From Desulfobacterales bacterium (lineage in GTDB: Bacteria; Desulfobacterota; Desulfobacteria; Desulfobacterales; JAQWFD01): a stretch of DNA of 64,000 bases. The notes under the pieces were generated by a model. The model had not been told where the DNA came from. It saw only the letters and a program-made list of their open reading frames with translations, and made no database searches. The DNA lies in contig JAQWFD010000003.1 of NCBI GenBank assembly GCA_028704555.1, positions 12,687 through 76,686 of the forward strand, written 5' to 3'. This document shows positions 39,464 to 48,400 of this stretch, in pieces; positions within the stretch are counted from its first letter, which is position 1, and each line of letters begins with the position of its first letter. A program made the position numbers and the translations under genes.

Positions 39464-40159
39464 ATGGATTTTTTTATCGACAGCTTTTTGTCCGCATTGA
39501 TTCTTATCAGGGCATTGGACCCGGATCTTTTCAACGTGGTCATGGTATCTTTGAAGGTGAGTACATCGTCGACTTTAATCGCCGCCTGTGTCGGGATACC
39601 ATTGGGGTTTATCGTTGCAATTACCCGGTTCAGGGCCAAAAGAGTCGTGATCACGCTGCTCAATACCCTCCTGGCCCTTCCGACGGTGGTCATCGGACTT
39701 TTTGTATATGTTTTTATATCCCGGCGGGGAATATTCGGTGTTTTTGACCTGCTGTATACCCAGCGGGCCATTATCATCGGTCAGGTCATACTGATTATCC
39801 CGATTGTTTCCATATTTACGATATCGGCCATCAGCCGGATCGATAAACGATACCGGGTGACGGCAATGACGCTGGGGGCAGACAGATTTCATACCTCACT
39901 GGTCATATTGAGGGAGGCCCGTTTCGGAATCATTGCCGCCGTAGTGGCTGCATTTGGCCGGGTGATATCGGAGATAGGGATCAGCATGATGCTTGGCGGC
40001 AATGCCAGAGGATTTACCCGGACGATGACAACGGCTATGGCTCTGGAATACGACAAGGGAGAATTTGTCCTTGCGGTTGCTCTGGGCATGATTCTGATGA
40101 GTATCAGCCTGATCATGAATATTTTGTTGAATCATTTTCAGGGCAGGACAACGGTCTGA
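39464..40159 (+). CDS. tupB: Tungstate-type ABC transporter permease (TupB-like)
   Basis: The ATG at 39464, behind GAGG, gives 231 residues with five to six hydrophobic helices and ASTSSTLIAACVGIPLGF-like and LGADRFHTSLVILREARFG loops typical of TupB. An earlier in-frame start at 39401 exists but has no ribosome-binding site. The stop overlaps the tupC ATG by one base (TGATG). The usual partner tupA is absent, so the binding protein must be elsewhere or shared with the divergent modA system. Confidence 0.85.
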   Translation: MDFFIDSFLSALILIRALDPDLFNVVMVSLKVSTSSTLIAACVGIPLGFIVAITRFRAKRVVITLLNTLLALPTVVIGLFVYVFISRRGIFGVFDLLYTQRAIIIGQVILIIPIVSIFTISAISRIDKRYRVTAMTLGADRFHTSLVILREARFGIIAAVVAAFGRVISEIGISMMLGGNARGFTRTMTTAMALEYDKGEFVLAVALGMILMSISLIMNILLNHFQGRTTV

Positions 40160-41187
40160 TGCTGTATTCCGCAAGAAATCTGAAAAAAATCTATAATGGA
40201 CGAACCGTGCTCGACGTGTCGGAATTGTCTGTTCTGGAACGCAAAATCTATGCATTGATGGGGCCGAACGGCTCCGGAAAAACAACGCTTCTTCATATCC
40301 TGAGTTTTATCTCTACGCCGACATCCGGAACGCTTTTTTACAATGACCGCCCGGTTCAGTTTGCAGAAAAAGCCCTGCAACCGTTGCGTAAGGAGGTGGT
40401 GCTTCTGCATCAGCATCCTATCCTTTTCAGCACCTCGGTCTATAAAAACGTCGAATTCGGCCTGAAGATGCGAAATATCCCGAAAATCCGACGAAGAAAA
40501 ATCGTTGAAGAATCTCTGGATCTGGTTGGAATGCGCGGTTTTGCCAAAGCCGATGCGCCGCACCTTTCCGGAGGCGAAACACAGCGCGTCGCTATTGCCA
40601 GGGCACTTGCCTGCGCTCCAAAGGTCATCATGTTTGATGAACCTACCGCCAGTGTGGATGTGGAAAGCCAGATAGCCATAGAAAATATTATTCTCGATAT
40701 TCAGCAAGAAAAAGATATTTCGGTGATCGTGTGTACCCATAATCCCATGCAGGCGTTGAAACTGGCGGATGAGACCCTGTTTCTTTTCGAGGGGCGCACC
40801 AGTGATTCCATCTTTGAAAACGTTTTCAGCGGAGACGTGATTGACGTGGAGGGAAAACGTTTTTGCCGGGTCCAAAATAAGGTATTGATCCCCGTTCAGA
40901 CGCATGAACACGGGCGCATAAAGATTTCCATCAATCCGAAATCCATTCAAGTGTCGGATTTTGCTGAAACGGACGGTACTGCCATTGCTCATAAGGGAAG
41001 GCTTTTTCAGATCACCGAGGAAAAAAACTGGGTCCGTATGCTGGTCGATATCGGGATACCCCTGAGCGTCTTAATGAAAAGAAAGGAATACGATAAACGC
41101 GGTATCGGCATCGGCCGGCAGGTCTATGTCACATGTCTTGATTATGGCGTTGAGGTCATCGGCGGGCAATCGCCGGCCGGACAATAA
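40159..41187 (+). CDS. tupC: Tungstate-type ABC transporter ATPase (TupC-like)
   Basis: The 342-residue ATPase has Walker A GPNGSGKTT, the signature LSGGETQRVAIARAL and the Walker B VIMFDEPTASVD. A C-terminal region of about 110 residues (FAETDGTAIAHKGRLFQITE) looks TOBE-like and could sense the anion. It is coupled to the permease gene. The small gene at 41270 and the storage-protein gene follow in the same direction. Confidence 0.87.
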   Translation: MLYSARNLKKIYNGRTVLDVSELSVLERKIYALMGPNGSGKTTLLHILSFISTPTSGTLFYNDRPVQFAEKALQPLRKEVVLLHQHPILFSTSVYKNVEFGLKMRNIPKIRRRKIVEESLDLVGMRGFAKADAPHLSGGETQRVAIARALACAPKVIMFDEPTASVDVESQIAIENIILDIQQEKDISVIVCTHNPMQALKLADETLFLFEGRTSDSIFENVFSGDVIDVEGKRFCRVQNKVLIPVQTHEHGRIKISINPKSIQVSDFAETDGTAIAHKGRLFQITEEKNWVRMLVDIGIPLSVLMKRKEYDKRGIGIGRQVYVTCLDYGVEVIGGQSPAGQ

Positions 41188-41269
41188 CGGGTATTATAAC
41201 GATCATTTCTTACCATAGAAATTACGAAAAGAATTAAGCGCCTGAAATATGAAAGGAGGTGAGGAGAGC

Positions 41270-41488
41270 ATGCCGGGAAAAATATTTTATCGGGAAAGGT
41301 TGCGGAGCAAAGAAGGTGAGAGAAACCCCAGTTATCGAATCGCTGCCGTATCGGACTTGAATTTGAAAGTCTATGCCGATCATTTTCGTAAGAGCGAACT
41401 CGATTTTCTGGCCGAAGAGCTGGAAGCCGATATTGTAAAGCTTCCCAGGGGTTCCAAACATTCGCAGGGGGAAGAAGGGGAAGGTTGA
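41270..41488 (+). CDS. Small partner gene of the molybdenum-storage homologue
   Basis: The ATG at 41270 follows a very strong AAAGGAGGTGAGGAG site and gives a 72-residue charged protein beginning MPGKIFYRERLRSKEGERNP. It contains FRKSELDFLAEELEADIVKL. It has no membrane helix or cysteine motif. I do not recognise it as a known family. It lies between tupC and the storage-protein gene, so a role as partner, chaperone or metal-handling factor is an inference from position only. Confidence 0.6.
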   Translation: MPGKIFYRERLRSKEGERNPSYRIAAVSDLNLKVYADHFRKSELDFLAEELEADIVKLPRGSKHSQGEEGEG

Positions 41489-41504
41489 CGACGGAGTCAA
41501 AATT

Positions 41505-41540
41505 ACCCGCTTGCGGGTTTCCTGCCCGCAGGCGGGCAGG
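41505..41540 (+). promoter_or_regulatory. Two intercistronic hairpins before the storage gene
   Basis: ACCCGC-tt-GCGGGT (41505-41518) is followed by a 9-bp G/C stem, CCTGCCCGC-ag-GCGGGCAGG (41521-41540). No T run follows. The stems could pause transcription or stabilise mRNA ends and so set different levels for the small protein and the storage protein. Confidence 0.65.
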
Positions 41541-41578
41541 ATTTTGGAATACGGGAATAACAGAGGAGGCATCGTTTC

Positions 41579-42415
41579 ATGTCGCTGGTAAGGGAGAAGG
41601 ACGGAAAACGATTACATGTCAAAAGCAAGCTGATGGGCCAAAGTCTTGTCAGCACATCCTTTATTGAAAATCTGGATATAGCGCCGCAACAGAAACTGTT
41701 TCCGGATGTCTGTCTGATAAAAATCGGCGGGCAGTCCATCTGTGACCGGGGCATCAAGGCGCTTCCCGGGATTATCAAGGAAATTGTTGCCAACCGGGAC
41801 GCGCATAAAATGCTGCTTGTCGCAGGCGGCGGCACCCGAAGCCGTCATATTTACACCATCGGCCTGGAAATGGGAATGCCGACCGGAATTATCGCCAAGT
41901 TCGGAAGCGCGATTTCCGAACAGAATGCCCTGATGCTGGCCACGCTTCTGTCCCCCTGGGGAGGCATAAAGATATCGCATGATGATATCGTGAAGCTTCC
42001 GACCTATTTTGTTCAGGGCATTATTCCGGTAACCCACGGCATGCCGCCGTACGATTTTTTTGCCATCAGACCGGCAAAGGGACGCATTCCGGTTCACAGG
42101 ACAGACGTGGGTCTGGTGCTGCTGGCGGACCTGATCGGAGCCGGAACCATTTTGTTTGTCAAGGATGAGAAGGGGCTTTATACCGATGATCCCAAGAAGA
42201 ATCCGGAAGCTGAATTCATACCGAAAATCAGTGTCGGTGAATTAAAGGCAAGGGGGCTCGACGACCTGATCATCGAACGCCCGTGCCTGGATATCATCGA
42301 GAACAGTGAAGTCATCGAAAAGGTTCAGGTTATCAACGGCATGGAGCCCGGCAATATCACCCGTGCTTTGAACGGCGAACATGTGGGAACCTTGATTTAC
42401 AGAGATACAAAATAA
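41579..42415 (+). CDS. Molybdenum storage protein homologue (MosA/MosB, amino-acid kinase fold)
   Basis: The 278-residue protein aligns in length and motifs with MoSto subunits of Azotobacter: LIKIGGQSICDRG at the phosphate-binding start, LLVAGGGTRSRHIYTIGLEM, PTGIIAKFGSAISEQNALML, and FVKDEKGLYTDDPKKNPEAE near the C terminus. MoSto packs polyoxomolybdate or polyoxotungstate clusters using ATP. Only one subunit gene is present here, so the complex may be homo-oligomeric. It starts behind GGAGG. Its position after tupBC supports a metal-storage role over UMP kinase. Confidence 0.85.
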   Translation: MSLVREKDGKRLHVKSKLMGQSLVSTSFIENLDIAPQQKLFPDVCLIKIGGQSICDRGIKALPGIIKEIVANRDAHKMLLVAGGGTRSRHIYTIGLEMGMPTGIIAKFGSAISEQNALMLATLLSPWGGIKISHDDIVKLPTYFVQGIIPVTHGMPPYDFFAIRPAKGRIPVHRTDVGLVLLADLIGAGTILFVKDEKGLYTDDPKKNPEAEFIPKISVGELKARGLDDLIIERPCLDIIENSEVIEKVQVINGMEPGNITRALNGEHVGTLIYRDTK

Positions 42416-42417
42416 AT

Positions 42418-42441
42418 CAGCGCCCTGCGGGCGGACTGAGG
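42418..42441 (-). repeat. 24-base inverted copy of the repeat near topB
   Basis: CAGCGCCCTGCGGGCGGACT plus four more bases is the exact reverse complement of 46921-46944. It directly follows the storage-protein gene. Confidence 0.85.
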
Positions 42442-42530
42442 ATGGGGATCTTTGCAATCGCTTTTTGGATGCCGGGAAGTATTCGGATTTTTTATATTTT
42501 TTATAAACCTTGTCCAGAAGAGGGGAAAAT

Positions 42531-43946
42531 ATGATGAAGATATGCCGGTACCTCAAAAGTTTCAAACTATTTGGAGCGTTGTCGTCAGCCAGAAAGATAC
42601 TTTTGGTTTTGGTCATGGTTTGGATCAGTTGCGGGGCCGGGCTGGTTTTGGCACAGGAAAAAAACGTTTCCGAAGAAATCCTGGATATATTGAGAGACAG
42701 GGAACAGATTACCGACCAGGAATATAAGGAGTTGAAGCAAAAGGCGGAGGCCGAAAAAAAGGCAACAAAGGGGGAGGAGACCGATTTCAGAGCCTACTGG
42801 AAGGATGGACTTCGTCTGGATACGAGGGATAAACAGATACAACTCAGGATTGGAGGCAGGATTGAGGCCGACTGGGCGGTCTATGGGCCGGATGATACGA
42901 TTGAAAATGATTTTCAATCGCCGGACATAGAAGGTTTTGGAACCGAGTTCCGTCGGGCGCGGTTGTTTGTTTCAGGTTCCCTGTATGATGCGGTCGAGTT
43001 CAAGGCCCAGTATGATTTTGCCGGCGGGGACGCGGATTTTTATGACGTGTTTATCGGTCTGAAACACATACCCGTTGTCGGTAATGTCAAGGTCGGTCAT
43101 CTCAAGGAACCGTTTTCTCTGAATTATCAGACGAGTGACAAATATATCCTTTTTATGGAACGGAGTCTTCAGAATCTGTTTGTTCCGGGGTATAACATGG
43201 GGATCATGTTCAGCAATACGGCACTGGACGATCACCTGACATGGCGTGCCGGCATATTCCAGGAAGCCAATAGTTTTGGTGACAGTTTTAACGATTTTTC
43301 CGATTACAATGTAACAGCACGGGTGACGTATCTGCCCTGGTATGTTGATGACGGAAGCCGGCTGCTTCACCTGGGTCTTTCCTATAGCAGTCAGTTCCGC
43401 AGTGAAGGAAATACGGCCGTTCGGTATCGTACACGTCCGGAGACCCATATTTCGGATGCATATCTGGTCGATACGGGGGCCATACCTGCGGACGGTGTGA
43501 GTTTGATCAACCCCGAAATATCTGTGGCTATAGGTTCTTTATCCTTTCAGGGAGAGTATATTCATTCGTTTGTGGATTCAAATACCGCAGATGATCCGGA
43601 ATTCAGCGGTTATTATATCGAGGCGGGATATTTTTTCACCGGTGAGCATCGAAATTATAACCGGAAAAATGGTTATTATTCCATGGTGAAACCGATTCAG
43701 AATTTTCATCCGGCTCAGAATAAATGGGGCGGATGGCAAATGGCCCTTCGATATTCATCGGTTGATCTGAATGATAAGAATATCAGCGGGGGAGAGGAAA
43801 GCGATTTTACCGTCGGGTTGAACTGGTATCTCAATCCAAACGTTCGTTTTATGCTCAATTACATCTATGCCGATATGGAAGACCGGGTCGGTGTTGCAGA
43901 CGGCAGTGTGAATGTCTATCAGGGCCGTTTTCAAATCGAATTTTAA
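42531..43946 (+). CDS. Oxyanion-type outer-membrane porin (OprO/OprP family)
   Basis: The protein is about 471 residues from the ATG at 42531 behind GAGGGG. It has a signal peptide (hydrophobic core LLVLVMVWISCGAGLVLA), a short coiled coil (EEILDILRDREQITDQEYKE) and then a beta-barrel with RLGGR-like and GHLKEPFSLNYQTSDKYILF segments. It ends in phenylalanine (GRFQIEF). This is the phosphate-selective porin O/P family. After the tungstate transporter and storage genes, its natural substrate may be molybdate or tungstate, which is inferred from context. Confidence 0.85.
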   Translation: MMKICRYLKSFKLFGALSSARKILLVLVMVWISCGAGLVLAQEKNVSEEILDILRDREQITDQEYKELKQKAEAEKKATKGEETDFRAYWKDGLRLDTRDKQIQLRIGGRIEADWAVYGPDDTIENDFQSPDIEGFGTEFRRARLFVSGSLYDAVEFKAQYDFAGGDADFYDVFIGLKHIPVVGNVKVGHLKEPFSLNYQTSDKYILFMERSLQNLFVPGYNMGIMFSNTALDDHLTWRAGIFQEANSFGDSFNDFSDYNVTARVTYLPWYVDDGSRLLHLGLSYSSQFRSEGNTAVRYRTRPETHISDAYLVDTGAIPADGVSLINPEISVAIGSLSFQGEYIHSFVDSNTADDPEFSGYYIEAGYFFTGEHRNYNRKNGYYSMVKPIQNFHPAQNKWGGWQMALRYSSVDLNDKNISGGEESDFTVGLNWYLNPNVRFMLNYIYADMEDRVGVADGSVNVYQGRFQIEF

Positions 43947-43989
43947 CGGATGGCGTTTTATTTCTTAAACGCTATCAAAAAAAACGGGC

Positions 43990-44087
43990 GATAGAAAATT
44001 AAAAAGTTTTTTGCTTCTTGCCTTTTGTCTCAAACGAAGTGCTCCTCTATCGATAGTGCTTCTCAGCCCGCCCGAAGGGCGTAACCC
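43990..44087 (+). repeat. Repeat flanking topB, left copy
   Basis: TTGCTTCTTGCCTTTTGTCT, then CAAACGAAGTGCTCCTC and CAGCCCGCCCGAAGGGCG match 46858-46938 in the same orientation with scattered differences. The two copies bound the topoisomerase gene. Confidence 0.75.
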
Positions 44088-46652
44088 CTATCGGGAGCAG
44101 GAAATCTGGAACCCCTGCCTTGAGCCGTCCGTATTTTTCGGTTCAACCTCGATGGCAAAGCCGTGGCTGACGGTCTCGACCATCCTCAGGCTTGCCATGA
44201 ATTTGACGCCGGTATCATCCCTGAGTGTATAGGGCCGGGTTTTTTTACCCGAAACAAGGATCTCAACGTTTTTCAGTGTCAGGCGCTTTCCTGCGATCTC
44301 CTTCCAGATCACAAAGTGGCAGTCGCCGTGTTCCGGCCGCCAGTTGGCGCATCCAAAGCCCCGCCTGCCTTCGATGATGGTGCCCCCGCACAGAGGGCAG
44401 CGCATCTCTCCGGAAAGGGAAGTGGCTACTTTGGGTTCTAAAACCGTTACGGGTTCAACCCCGGACCTGGCAGCAGGACTGACGTCTGATCGGGTCTTCG
44501 GGGCGGTGGGCTTATCGGCAGCTGAACTTTTGGCGGGGTTGTTGAAATCAAAGGCAACCTTCCATTTTCCGTCAAGGTTATTAATTACCAGGGAGGCTGA
44601 AAAGCGTTTCTTTTTCTTGGAGATAAATCCCTTGAACGGACCGGATTTACGGTATTTCAACAGGTTTGCCGCCATTTTGGCGGAGATGCTTTTGCCCGCG
44701 ATTTTTTTGAAGATTACAAATTCGCAGGCCCTGTCCTCGCAGGAAAACGCCCTGATATTTTCCCGGACTGCCTTGCCGCAGGCGGGACAGACCCCGATGA
44801 CCTCAGCTTCCGGACGCTCGGCCTTGAACTGTGTTACATCCATGACATCCGATTTGAGTTCTGCCACGGCATCGGTCACAAATCGTTTGATATCATCGAG
44901 GAACCGCGTGTCCAATGTTTCCCCGAGGGCGATGGTGTTGAGGCTCATCTCCCATCGGGCCGTCTCTTCGGGTGAGGCCAATACCGAAGAAATCGGGCAC
45001 TGCCTCAGCCGGGTAACGAGATACACCCCCTTGTCCGTTGCAACGAGCCGTTTGCCGATTCTTTGGGCATACGCTCTCTGGATCAGGGTTTCGATGATCT
45101 GGGCCCTTGTTGACTGGGTACCGATGCCGATATCGCCCCGGTAGAACCGTTTGATCTCCTCTTGGGCCACATATCGTCCCGGATTGGTCATGTCTTTTAA
45201 GAGCAGGGAATCGGAGTAGTCCGGAGGCGGTGTTGTCTGCTTCTCCTCGCAGTCGATTTTTTTTGCAGCGCCGCTGTCCCCCTTTACAAGGGGAGGAATG
45301 ACCTCGGCCTCTGCCTTGTCCCGGGTGTCTGTCCTGTAAACCCGTCTCCATCCGGGATCGAGGATTACCTTTCCTACGGTCTGGAAGGTTTCGTTGGCAA
45401 ATTCGGTGATCACCCGGGTGTTCTCAAACTGGCAATCCGGGTGGAACGCCGCTGCAAAGCGCCTCACCACCAGGTCGAACAAGCGTTTTTCATCCTGGCT
45501 TGCAGCCTCTGAAAGGGGCTTGAACGGAATCAGGGCATGGTGGTCGGTAAGCTTTGCATCGTTGAACACCCGGCGGTTGGAGAGGGCCACCCGTTTTGGA
45601 TCGACGGTTGAGAAAATATCCGAGCAGGCGGTCTTCAGCTTTTCCAACACCGTGTTGACAAGGTCAAGGCTGGTGGTGCCAAGCACTTTTGAGTCGGTTC
45701 TGGGGTAGGAGAGGCACTTTCTGTCCTGGTACAGGGTTTGGGCAATGGCCAGAGTTTTTTTTGCCGAAAAACCAAACCGGTTGTTGGCCTCCTGCTGAAG
45801 GTCGGTCAGGGAAAAGAGCAAGGGGGGCGGCTCGCTTTTCTTGTCCGTCTCCATGGTGAGAACCACACCGGGAGAGATTTCGTTTTTAAGACGTTCCAAA
45901 AGCTCGTCTGCCGCTTTTTTCTCCGTGAGCTTAGTCTCCTTGTTTTTGAACCATCGGCCGGTCCAGCGGCCTTTGTCGCCACCAAAAAGCACCTTGAGGG
46001 TCCAATAGGTTTCGGGAACAAAGTGCTCCCGCTCCCTTCTCCGGTCCACAAGCAGGGCAAGCACTGCTGTCTGAACACGGCCCACGGAAAACAGATCCCT
46101 GAGTCTTACCGTCAGAACCCGGGTCAGGTTCATGCCGACCAGCCAGTCAGCCACCTGGCGGTAATATCCGGCACGCCACAGCCGGTCGAAGTCGACCATG
46201 GGCCGCAGCTGTTTCATGGTGTTCCTGACCACCTCGGGAACCAGGGCCTGGCTGGTCCAGAAGCGCACGATGCGCGCCTTGTCCGTAAATCCGGACTCCA
46301 GAAGGATGGTCCGGGCGATGACTTCGCCCTCCCGCCCTGCATCGGTGGCGATGATGATCCGGTCAAAACGCCTTTTGTTGAGAAGGGTCTTGATCGTATG
46401 AAACTGCTGATAGCTTTTTTTGATGGGTTTGTATCGAAATCTGTCTGGAATGAGAGGCAGGGACTCGACCCGCCACTTTTTCAGGCTGGCGTCATAATCA
46501 TCGGGCTCAAAGAGCTCCACCAGGTGCCCCACGGCCCAGGTGATCACATACGTATCCCCATCAAAATAGCCGGCCCCTTTTTTCTTTACACCCAGGGCTT
46601 TGGCAAAATCCGATGCAACGGAAAATTTTTCTGTCAGAATCAGGTCTGTCAT
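44088..46652 (-). CDS. topB: DNA topoisomerase III
   Basis: The 854-residue type IA topoisomerase relaxes and decatenates DNA. The Toprim motif DAGREGE is at 104-110 and the catalytic tyrosine is Tyr316 in SYPRTDS. Two C-terminal zinc or topoisomerase-repeat modules follow (CPACGKAVRE, CPLCGGTIIEGRRGFGC). It resembles the long TopB forms often carried on plasmids and integrated elements. It stands alone, with no strong ribosome-binding site. Direct copies of an intergenic repeat lie on both sides, which suggests a captured gene. Confidence 0.92.
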   Translation of the reverse strand: MTDLILTEKFSVASDFAKALGVKKKGAGYFDGDTYVITWAVGHLVELFEPDDYDASLKKWRVESLPLIPDRFRYKPIKKSYQQFHTIKTLLNKRRFDRIIIATDAGREGEVIARTILLESGFTDKARIVRFWTSQALVPEVVRNTMKQLRPMVDFDRLWRAGYYRQVADWLVGMNLTRVLTVRLRDLFSVGRVQTAVLALLVDRRREREHFVPETYWTLKVLFGGDKGRWTGRWFKNKETKLTEKKAADELLERLKNEISPGVVLTMETDKKSEPPPLLFSLTDLQQEANNRFGFSAKKTLAIAQTLYQDRKCLSYPRTDSKVLGTTSLDLVNTVLEKLKTACSDIFSTVDPKRVALSNRRVFNDAKLTDHHALIPFKPLSEAASQDEKRLFDLVVRRFAAAFHPDCQFENTRVITEFANETFQTVGKVILDPGWRRVYRTDTRDKAEAEVIPPLVKGDSGAAKKIDCEEKQTTPPPDYSDSLLLKDMTNPGRYVAQEEIKRFYRGDIGIGTQSTRAQIIETLIQRAYAQRIGKRLVATDKGVYLVTRLRQCPISSVLASPEETARWEMSLNTIALGETLDTRFLDDIKRFVTDAVAELKSDVMDVTQFKAERPEAEVIGVCPACGKAVRENIRAFSCEDRACEFVIFKKIAGKSISAKMAANLLKYRKSGPFKGFISKKKKRFSASLVINNLDGKWKVAFDFNNPAKSSAADKPTAPKTRSDVSPAARSGVEPVTVLEPKVATSLSGEMRCPLCGGTIIEGRRGFGCANWRPEHGDCHFVIWKEIAGKRLTLKNVEILVSGKKTRPYTLRDDTGVKFMASLRMVETVSHGFAIEVEPKNTDGSRQGFQISCSR

Positions 46653-47096
46653 GGGCTGTTTTTACGCCATTTTTACGATTATTGCCATTGATTATACCCC
46701 GGCTTAGATGAAATTCATGGGATTGCAGCTGAAGCTGCTCCCCTGTTACCGCAAACTTTTTTGTCTTGACAGTATAGGGATTTTTATTTTTTGATTAATC
46801 TGATCAGCAGGTTACAGACTGAGGGACGGGGAGCGTTGCTCCCCTGGCAATGTCATAAGATAAAAGCCCCTTGCTTATCGGTTTTTGTCTTAAACGAAGT
46901 GCCCCTCCAGTGATAGCGCTCCTCAGTCCGCCCGCAGGGCGCTGATTCAACGCCCGTAATATGACAGAAGTATTTCCTTTAAAAAGGCAACTTTACCTGA
47001 TATGTGCATTTTTTTCAACTTATCAGGGCAAACAGGACGGAGAATAATTGGTCAGGTGATGTGAAAATTTATAATTGATTACAAAAGGAGATTTAA
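46653..47096. other. Intergenic region upstream of topB and the RNA-binding gene
   Basis: No gene is supported. Positions 46858-46944 hold the repeat described separately. A ribosome-binding site, AAAGGAG, at 47084-47090 serves the RNA-binding protein. Confidence 0.6.
46858..46944 (+). repeat. Repeat flanking topB, right copy
   Basis: TAAACGAAGTGCCCCTCCAG, followed by AGTCCGCCCGCAGGGCG, parallels the copy at 43990-44087. Its last 24 bases are also found, inverted, at 42418-42441. Confidence 0.75.
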
Positions 47097-47450
47097 ATGA
47101 AGCTGTATGTAGGAAACTTGTCGTATGAGGTCACCGAAGATGACTTGCGGCTGGCTTTAGAACAATTCGGGCAGGTTGAATCCGCCACCATTATAACAGA
47201 TAGGGATAGTGGTCAATCAAAAGGATTCGGATTTGTGGAGATGGCCTCTAAAGCTGAAGGGCAGGCGGCAATCGATGGCCTGAATGGAAAAGAGCTGAAA
47301 GGAAGAGCGCTTAACGTGAATGAAGCACGCCCTCGCACTGAAAGTCGCGGCGGTAGCGGTAGAGGAGGATACGGCGGGGGCCGTGGAGGACAAGGCGGAG
47401 CAGGGGGGTACGGCGGCGGTAGCCGGGGAGGACAAGGCCGTGACAGATGA
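47097..47450 (+). CDS. Glycine-rich RRM RNA-binding protein
   Basis: The 117-residue protein has a single RNA-recognition motif. RNP2 is LYVGNL (residues 3-8) and RNP1 is KGFGFVEM near 41-48. A C-terminal tail of about 35 residues repeats RGG, YGGG and GGQGG units. Such proteins are typical of cyanobacteria and many Desulfobacterota and are often cold-induced. It has its own promoter region and a hairpin downstream. It binds single-stranded RNA; targets are unknown. Confidence 0.92.
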   Translation: MKLYVGNLSYEVTEDDLRLALEQFGQVESATIITDRDSGQSKGFGFVEMASKAEGQAAIDGLNGKELKGRALNVNEARPRTESRGGSGRGGYGGGRGGQGGAGGYGGGSRGGQGRDR

Positions 47451-47519
47451 GTATCCACGCAAAATAGCATCAATTCGATGGCAAGCCGTAAGCTATTTAT
47501 TGTAGGATTGAAAGGGTCG

Positions 47520-47545
47520 TAGGGGTGAATAATTATTCGCCCCTA
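47520..47545. terminator. Hairpin after the RNA-binding protein gene
   Basis: TAGGGGTGAA-TAATTA-TTCGCCCCTA is an almost perfect 10-bp stem around an A/T-rich centre. There is no T run, so this is a weak terminator or a processing hairpin. Confidence 0.55.
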
Positions 47546-47760
47546 TCAGCTCAGCGCATTGCTATCGTTTTATCCGGCAACAGGGCATAACAAAAGCAAC
47601 TTTTGACGAACTGCCGGCGCATGTATCCGGAAAATCCGGATCAGTATTGCCTGGGGCGGTGTGAATATCTGTCAGTCTGATTTTCAGATCGATTCTGAAA
47701 AGTTTTGCAGTTTATTCTAAACATCAGGTCAGCGTATCGTTTCACATTTTGCGATATCCA

Positions 47761-48141
47761 TCATGAAAAGGGGCTTTTGTCGGATTCCTTGAAGGGGTGA
47801 ATCTGCCATGGAAATACAGTCTTTGCCTTTTCCAATGCGATTGATTCGATTTCACGGTGCCATCTGTCAAAATCATCCAGAAGCTGATAGCCGAATGGTG
47901 TCAGGCCGAATCCCCGGCTATCGGGGGATTTTGTAATCAGTTCGACGCCCAGTTCTCTTTCAGTTGCTTTTATTTTTCCCCAGGCCGCCCGGTAAGACAT
48001 TCCCATTTTTTTGGCCGCTTTGTTGAGAGATCCGAGTTCTCCGATCTTTTTCAGCAGTATCACCCGGCCGATGCCAAACAGCATCCCTTCATCCGTCTCA
48101 AGCCATAAATGAATCCGTAATGTTGATTCAAGGTCTTTCAT
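47761..48141 (-). CDS. ModE-like winged-helix regulator without molybdate-binding domain, copy 1
   Basis: The 126-residue protein matches the N-terminal domain of ModE: RIHLWLETDEGMLFGIGRVI, then GSLNKAAKKMGMSYRAAWGK and ELGVELITKSPDSRGFGLTP. The C-terminal TOBE pair that senses molybdate in E. coli ModE is missing. It lies downstream of the formate dehydrogenase operon in the same direction. A second, related protein is encoded at 53793-54257. Molybdate control of the locus is likely, but the sensing step is not evident. Confidence 0.87.
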   Translation of the reverse strand: MKDLESTLRIHLWLETDEGMLFGIGRVILLKKIGELGSLNKAAKKMGMSYRAAWGKIKATERELGVELITKSPDSRGFGLTPFGYQLLDDFDRWHREIESIALEKAKTVFPWQIHPFKESDKSPFS

Positions 48142-48325
48142 CGTCCGCCCTTCTGATGTGCTAAATATAACATAACAAGGCTACCGTAGTATAAATCAGT
48201 GAAAATTTCAAATCAAATGAACGCATCAAAACGTCATATGAAAGACGGCAAGGATGAAAGCATTCGAGCAGAGTGAAATCGGGGGATATGTGATGTGATT
48301 TTTGGAAACAGTCTAACGGCGTGAT

Positions 48326-48348
48326 CCCGGCAGTACGATACTGCCGGG
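48326..48348. repeat. Perfect hairpin downstream of fdhE
   Basis: CCCGGCAGTA-cga-TACTGCCGGG is a 10-bp perfect stem, 53 bases past the end of fdhE. It probably marks the end of the formate dehydrogenase transcript. No T run is seen. Confidence 0.65.
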
Positions 48349-48400
48349 GGATAACATTTCGGGACACTTCCCGGTAACTGCGCTGTCGGCGTTCGCCGGT

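Noticed and set aside
41579-42415. UMP kinase (pyrH) as the identity of the amino-acid-kinase-fold gene.
   Set aside because: The length and motifs fit the MosA/MosB subunits better, and the context is molybdate/tungstate transport, not ribosome or elongation-factor genes.
45738-46691. A 317-residue plus-strand open frame over topB.
   Set aside because: It is antisense to the conserved N-terminal half of topoisomerase III and has no recognisable domain.
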